A DNA stretch of 64,000 nt, taken from DATEPR01 sp963780635. Its GTDB lineage: Bacteria; Actinomycetota; Actinomycetes; Mycobacteriales; Pseudonocardiaceae. A program made the position numbers and the translations under genes. Shown here piece by piece: positions 60,203 to 64,000 of this stretch. Below the pieces are notes generated by a model that had not been told where the DNA came from, ran no database searches, and saw nothing but the letters and a program-made list of their open reading frames with translations. Location: assembly GCA_963780635.1 (NCBI GenBank), contig CAWACW010000012.1, forward strand, positions 62,001 through 126,000, written 5' to 3'. Each line of letters starts with the position of its first letter. Position 1 is the stretch's first letter.

Positions 60203-60219
60203 CACAACGCGCGGTTGTG
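60203..60219. promoter_or_regulatory. Inverted repeat CACAAC-N5-GTTGTG, LysR site candidate
   Basis: Six-bp arms flank GCGCG, 19 nt from the LysR start. A weaker copy, CAAC-GCACG-GTTG, lies at 60280-60292 near the MFS start. Paired sites in a LysR/target promoter fit the usual autoregulation and activation layout. Confidence 0.5.
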
Positions 60220-60313
60220 GCTCGCCGAGTGGATGGTTGTTTGATCCGCAGGTCCGTTGCCCGCTTTGATCTGGACGGTCAACGCACGGTTGTTCGGATC
60301 GGACGGGCGGGGT

Positions 60314-61519
60314 ATGTCGGGTAGGCGGTCGTTGGGGCGGCGGTTCCGGTGGTTGTGGGCCGCGTACGCGGTCAGCGCCTACGGGTCGGGGTTCGGGTTC
60401 GGCGCATTCTCGGTGATCGCGATCCTGGTGCTGCATGCCGGGCCGACACAGGTGTCGGTGCTCTCGGCGGCGGGGCTGGCGGTCGGGGCGGTGGTCGCGG
60501 TGCCGCTCGGGCCGTGGGTGGAGTTCCGCCGCAAGCGGCCGGTGATGATCGCGATGGACCTGACACGGTTCATCGCGTTGCTCAGCGTCCCGGTCGCGTA
60601 CGCGTTCGGATGGCTCACCTTCGGGCAGCTGGTCGTCGTGTCGGTGATCGTCGCCGCGGCCAAGATCGCGTTCAACGCGGCCGGCGGCGCGAACCTGAAA
60701 GCGCTGGTGCGGCCGGCGGACCTGCTCGTCGCGAACGGGCGGTTCGAGTCCACGACCTGGACCGCGACCGTGGTCGGGCCGCCGCTGGGCGGCGCCGCGA
60801 TCGGGCTGTTCGGGCCGGTGATCACGATGCTGGCCGACGCGGTCAGCTACCTGCTCTCGGCGGTGGGGATCAGCGCGATCGGCGGCCGGGAGCCGCACCC
60901 GTCGCGCACCGATGCGGGCCGGCAGCGGCTGGGGGAGCTGCTCGACGGGTGGCGCTACATCCTGACCCACCCGACGCTGCGTGCCCTGTTCTGCAACACG
61001 ATCCTGGTCAACGGCCTGATCCTGGGAACCGAGCCGCTGGTGTCCGTCCTCATGTTGGGCCGCCTCGGCTTCCCGCCGTGGCAGTACGGTCTGGCGTTCG
61101 CGGCACCGTGTGTCGGCGGACTGATCGGTGCCCGGCTGGCCGGTCGGCTGGTCACCCGGTTCGGGCGGCACAGGGTCATGCTCACCGCGGGGGCGCTGCG
61201 GGCGTGCTGGTTGCTGGGGCTGGCGTTCATCAGGCCTGGCGTCGCCGGAATCGTGCTCGTCATCGCCGTGCAATTCGGGTTGGTCACGTGCATGGGCGTG
61301 TTCAGCCCCGTGCTGGCGACCTACCGGCTCTCCCAACTGCCCACCGATCGGGTCGCCCGTACGCTGTCGGCGTGGTCGGTCAGCAGCAGCGCGACGATCG
61401 CGGCCCTGACCGCGGTATGGGGTGTGCTGGCCGGCGTGATCGGCCCGCGGCCGGCGATCGGGGTCGCCGGTGTGCTCATGCTGGCGACGCCCCTGCTGCT
61501 CCCCCGGCGGACTAGTTGA
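60314..61519 (+). CDS. MFS transporter (MFS_3/enterobactin-exporter-like)
   Basis: The 401-residue protein has 12 membrane helices with the family N-terminus RFRWLWAAYAVSAYGSGFGF and the loop RRKRPVMIAMDL after helix 2, plus ANLKALVRPADLLVANGRFES and VVGPPLGGAAIGLFGP. The group contains exporters of macrolides, siderophores and similar molecules. The ATG at 60314 follows GGCGGGG. The LysR gene is divergent. Its stop overlaps the XRE gene end by 8 nt. Confidence 0.87.
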   Translation: MSGRRSLGRRFRWLWAAYAVSAYGSGFGFGAFSVIAILVLHAGPTQVSVLSAAGLAVGAVVAVPLGPWVEFRRKRPVMIAMDLTRFIALLSVPVAYAFGWLTFGQLVVVSVIVAAAKIAFNAAGGANLKALVRPADLLVANGRFESTTWTATVVGPPLGGAAIGLFGPVITMLADAVSYLLSAVGISAIGGREPHPSRTDAGRQRLGELLDGWRYILTHPTLRALFCNTILVNGLILGTEPLVSVLMLGRLGFPPWQYGLAFAAPCVGGLIGARLAGRLVTRFGRHRVMLTAGALRACWLLGLAFIRPGVAGIVLVIAVQFGLVTCMGVFSPVLATYRLSQLPTDRVARTLSAWSVSSSATIAALTAVWGVLAGVIGPRPAIGVAGVLMLATPLLLPRRTS

Positions 61520-62375
61520 CGCGTTGGGTGGCGTCGGCGAGGTTGGCCAGGGCGGCGCGTGAGGCGTCGGCGGCGAGCGCGGCCTTGCGGAGTGTGGTGA
61601 AGATCCAGGTGTGGCGGTCGATGTCGGCGGGGCGGTCGCGGTAGAAACCGAACGAGTCGATCTCGGTGTAGACGGTGGCGACGCCGGTGCTGGGCGGGAA
61701 GTGCAGGATCGTGAACCCGCCGGACATCGCCGGATGCGCGCCGCCCGCGAAGGGCAGCACCTGCAGCGTGATGTGGTGTCGGCCGGCCAGGTCGAGCAGG
61801 TGATCGAGCTGGGCGGCCATGGTGTCCGGGCCGCCGATCTGCCGCTGCAGCACCGCTTCGTCGAGGATGGCGTGCAGTTTCAGCGGGTGTTTGGCAGACA
61901 GGCGATGCCGGCGGGCAGCGGTGAGGGCGGCGTGCTGGTCGTGGTTGCCGCGCGGGTGGGTGGCGGCGTGGACGGTGCGGCAGTAGGCGTCGGTCTGCAG
62001 GAGGCTGGGCACGGTTTCGGCCGCGTAGGTCCAGATCTCCGTCGCCTCGGCTTCCTCGGCGAGGAAGCGCTCGAACCAGTCAGGTACGGCGTCGCCGTAC
62101 CCGAGCTGCCAGCCGCGGTCCTCGGTGGCTGCCGCGGCCAGGTGCAGGAGCTGGTCGAGCGTGGCTGGGTCGACGCCGTAGGCCTGGCCGAGCAGGCGGA
62201 CCGTGCGCGGCAGGATGACCTGCTTGGCGGACTCGATGCGGCTGATCGTCGCCCGGCTCAACCCGGTTGCCGACGCGGCACCCTCCATCGTGGCGAACCC
62301 GGCGGCGATCCGGAGCTCCTTGAGCTGCCGCGCCAACTGCCGGCGACGCACGGCGGGCCCGATCTCGGCTGGCAT
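61512..62375 (-). CDS. XRE-family regulator with DUF5753
   Basis: The 287-residue protein has an N-terminal helix-turn-helix (RRRQLARQLKELRIAAGFAT, ATGLSRATISRIESAKQVI) and a C-terminal DUF5753 domain (IWTYAAETVPSLLQTDAYCRT in part, LHAILDEAVLQRQIGGPDTM in part, LHFPPSTGVATVYTEIDSFG in part). This pair is common in actinomycetes, often beside a DUF397 gene, which is not found here. The ATG at 62375 follows GAGGAG. Confidence 0.92.
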   Translation of the reverse strand: MPAEIGPAVRRRQLARQLKELRIAAGFATMEGAASATGLSRATISRIESAKQVILPRTVRLLGQAYGVDPATLDQLLHLAAAATEDRGWQLGYGDAVPDWFERFLAEEAEATEIWTYAAETVPSLLQTDAYCRTVHAATHPRGNHDQHAALTAARRHRLSAKHPLKLHAILDEAVLQRQIGGPDTMAAQLDHLLDLAGRHHITLQVLPFAGGAHPAMSGGFTILHFPPSTGVATVYTEIDSFGFYRDRPADIDRHTWIFTTLRKAALAADASRAALANLADATQRVN

Positions 62376-62476
62376 CCAGTGGTCTCCTCGGTCCGGGTGG
62401 AGTGCCGGCCAGTCTGCCGGGTGTGGACCTGGAGATCGAGCGTGTTCAGCCGATCGAGCTATCCGTGGTGCACGTT

Positions 62477-62848
62477 TCACCATGCACGGTCGCCGCGGCT
62501 GCTCCGCTTCCGCTGCACCAGTTCGTAGATCTGCTGGTCGGGAGCGCGAAAGTGCAGGTACCGGTCGCGCGCATTCTCCGCGATCGGGCCCACCTCGACA
62601 CCGGCCGCCCGCAGGGTCGCGGCCGCATCGTCCACGTCATCGACCAGGAACCCGATGGACCTGGCCGTGTCTGCCATGCCGCCGGGCGAGGCCACCGCGA
62701 ACGCCGAGCCGTCCGGCAGGTCGAACATGTCTGCTTCGGCTCCGGGCACCGTCGCGCCGGCCAGCGACAACGTGTCCCGCAGAAACCGTGCCATCTGCGC
62801 GCGATGTTCCGTCGCGGAGCCGGCGAAGACCAGGCCGAGAATGCGCAT
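62477..62848 (-). CDS. VOC family protein
   Basis: The 123-residue protein has the VOC fold: ILGLVFAGSATEHRAQMARFL at the start, SIGFLVDDVDDAAATLRAAGV in the second module and QQIYELVQRKR, with Glu as metal-site residue, at the end. The substrate is unknown. It lies between the XRE and SDR genes, all on the minus strand, and is 25 nt from the SDR stop, so it may be cotranscribed with the SDR gene. Confidence 0.85.
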   Translation of the reverse strand: MRILGLVFAGSATEHRAQMARFLRDTLSLAGATVPGAEADMFDLPDGSAFAVASPGGMADTARSIGFLVDDVDDAAATLRAAGVEVGPIAENARDRYLHFRAPDQQIYELVQRKRSSRGDRAW

Positions 62849-62873
62849 GGCGCCATGGTGCGCCGAGCGCTCG

Positions 62874-63605
62874 TCAGCTCTGGGCGGTGGGGCGGACGAC
62901 GATGTCGCCGACGTCCACCTCGTCGGGCTGCTCGATGGCGAACGCGATCGCCGCGCTGATCGCGGCCGGCGGGATCGCCAGCGTGTCCTTGGCGGCGGTC
63001 AGCTCCGCTCGCAGCCGATCATCGGCCACGGACTCGACGAACTCGGTCCGGACGAAACCGGGCGATACCACCGTCACCCGCAGGTTCTCCCCCGCTTCCT
63101 GGCGCAGCCCTTCGGAAATGGTGCGCACCGCGTTCTTCGTGCCCGCGTACACGGTCTGGTTCGGCACGACCCGCAGGCCCGCCGTCGACACGACGTTCAC
63201 GAAGTGCCCACTACCCTGCGCCCGGAACACCGGCAGCGCCGCCGCGATCCCGTACAGCACGCCCTTGATGTTCACGTCCACCATCGCCTCCCACTCCTCG
63301 ACTCGCAGGTCGTCCAGTGGGGAGATCGGCCCGATACCCGCGTTGCTGATCAGCACGTCCAGGCGGCCGAAGCGATCGCGGGCCAGCTCGACCAGCGCGG
63401 TGAGGTCCGCCCGTCGCGTCACGTCGGTCACCGCGTAGGCGACCTGCGGCTCCGCGATCCGCGAGGCGACATCGGCCAGGCGGTCGGCTCGGCGCGCACC
63501 CAGTACGACCCGGGCTCCCCGCTCGGCCAACCGCACGGCCGTGGCCGCGCCGATTCCGCTGCTCGCGCCTGTGATCGCGATGACTTTGCCGTCGATTCCC
63601 GACAT
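62874..63605 (-). CDS. Short-chain dehydrogenase/reductase
   Basis: The 243-residue SDR has the classical cofactor motif ITGASSGIG (11-19), NAG (ISNAGIG), the active-site Ser in VVSTAGLR and YxxxK in TVYAGTKNAV. GARRADRL after strand 2 indicates NADPH preference. It is of the YdfG/serine-dehydrogenase-like group, with unknown substrate. It is divergent from a TetR gene with two perfect operators between them, so it is very likely repressed by that regulator. Confidence 0.92.
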   Translation of the reverse strand: MSGIDGKVIAITGASSGIGAATAVRLAERGARVVLGARRADRLADVASRIAEPQVAYAVTDVTRRADLTALVELARDRFGRLDVLISNAGIGPISPLDDLRVEEWEAMVDVNIKGVLYGIAAALPVFRAQGSGHFVNVVSTAGLRVVPNQTVYAGTKNAVRTISEGLRQEAGENLRVTVVSPGFVRTEFVESVADDRLRAELTAAKDTLAIPPAAISAAIAFAIEQPDEVDVGDIVVRPTAQS

Positions 63606-63627
63606 CAGCACATCCCCTACAATCGAA

Positions 63628-63674
63628 CCGGACACGTGTCCGGATTTACGTCCGACGGTAGTGGACACGTGTCC
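63628..63674. promoter_or_regulatory. Two identical palindromic operators between SDR and TetR genes
   Basis: CCGGACACGTGTCCGG (63628-63643) and GGACACGTGTCC (63663-63674) share the same core GGACACGTGTCC. Their centres are 33 bp apart, about three helical turns. Each is placed next to one of the two divergent starts. Confidence 0.8.
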
Positions 63675-63698
63675 GGTTAGCCAGGTGGGAGGAGTGAG

Positions 63699-64000
63699 AT
63701 GGCCGACACACGACGCACGACGCTGCGCTCCGACGCCGAACAGAACCGCGCGCGCATCCTCGACGTCGCCCGCGCGGCACTCGCCGCGGCCGGCGATGTC
63801 ACGCTGAACTCCATCGCCAAGCAGGCAGGCGTCGGCCAGGGCACGCTCTACCGGCACTTCCCCACCCGTGAAGCCCTCGTGCTCGCCGTCTACCGGCAGG
63901 ACGTCGGCGAACTCGTCGACGCCGCCGCCACGCTGCTGGCCGAACACGAGCCGTGGGAAGCATTGCGACTCTGGTTCGACCGGCTGGCCACGTTCGGCCG
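63699..64000 (+). CDS. TetR family transcriptional regulator, 3' truncated by window edge
   Basis: The first 100 residues show a TetR DNA-binding domain: RARILDVARAALAAAGDVTL, AGVGQGTLYRHFPTREALVL. The frame is open to the window end. The ATG at 63699 follows GGGAGGAG. It should repress the divergent SDR gene and itself via the paired GGACACGTGTCC palindromes. Confidence 0.9.
   Translation, partial: MADTRRTTLRSDAEQNRARILDVARAALAAAGDVTLNSIAKQAGVGQGTLYRHFPTREALVLAVYRQDVGELVDAAATLLAEHEPWEALRLWFDRLATFG

Overview
The window is very GC-rich, densely packed, and reads as chromosome of a filamentous actinomycete. RbpA, a separate lnt-ppm1 pair beside rbpA (the order seen around rbpA/ppm1 in Mycobacterium), DUF3097, DUF5313, an Rpf-type lytic enzyme and many TetR/GNAT/MFS genes fit the order Pseudonocardiales. 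That placement is inference from gene content, not from a marker gene.

Layout. 1-6.4 kb: a frameshifted DUF3097 gene, a GNAT, an RHH/SPFH pair divergent from a NatA/NatB-type ABC exporter, then NfeD plus an SPFH protein. 6.4-11.0 kb: amidase, TetR, cytidine deaminase and small VOC, SnoaL-like, YCII and GNAT enzymes. 11.0-17.4 kb is accessory and partly decayed: a probable PadR relic, a quinone-oxidoreductase/TetR pair with a palindromic operator, an alpha/beta-hydrolase pseudogene, a tyrosine recombinase, a zinc-motif protein, a glycerophosphodiester phosphodiesterase and an Rpf-like transglycosylase. 17.6-24.5 kb is core: an MFS protein, rbpA behind a textbook SigR promoter, a methyltransferase/TetR pair around a 26-bp palindrome, and ppm1 and lnt (lipoprotein acylation and mannosylation).

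24.5-31.3 kb holds a lysine-fermentation-type cluster. kamA reads rightward. Divergent from it is a tightly overlapped operon kdd - amidohydrolase - kamD - kamE - kal. The cleavage enzyme Kce is missing. 31.3-39.4 kb: a P450, relics of a TetR/DHA2 efflux pair joined by a deletion, a copper P-type ATPase, an MHS-family transporter, and a CopD-CtaG fusion. 39.5-40.25 kb is an array of about seven degenerate copies of a roughly 107-bp repeat with no convincing gene. 40.3-43.5 kb: cbiD and cobK divergent, then a cobalamin riboswitch in front of a nickel/cobalt permease.

43.5-53.3 kb: an RmlC-type epimerase, GNATs, a membrane-anchored beta-helix protein, an ATPase-like regulator lacking its N box, a CoA-binding protein with O-acetylhomoserine sulfhydrylase, a Tat-exported phospholipase C-like enzyme, NAD kinase and a PLP decarboxylase. 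53.6-59.3 kb is a compact catabolic operon: a NitT/TauT-type ABC importer, an isochorismatase-fold hydrolase, a UbiD-type decarboxylase and a GntR/FCD regulator. The palindrome TGTCGACA occurs three times upstream of it, and again on both sides of the MHS transporter at 36-37.3 kb, which suggests one regulon. 59.3-64 kb: LysR/MFS, XRE-DUF5753, VOC, and an SDR/TetR pair with two identical palindromic operators 33 bp apart. No rRNA, tRNA, CRISPR array or intact insertion sequence was seen.
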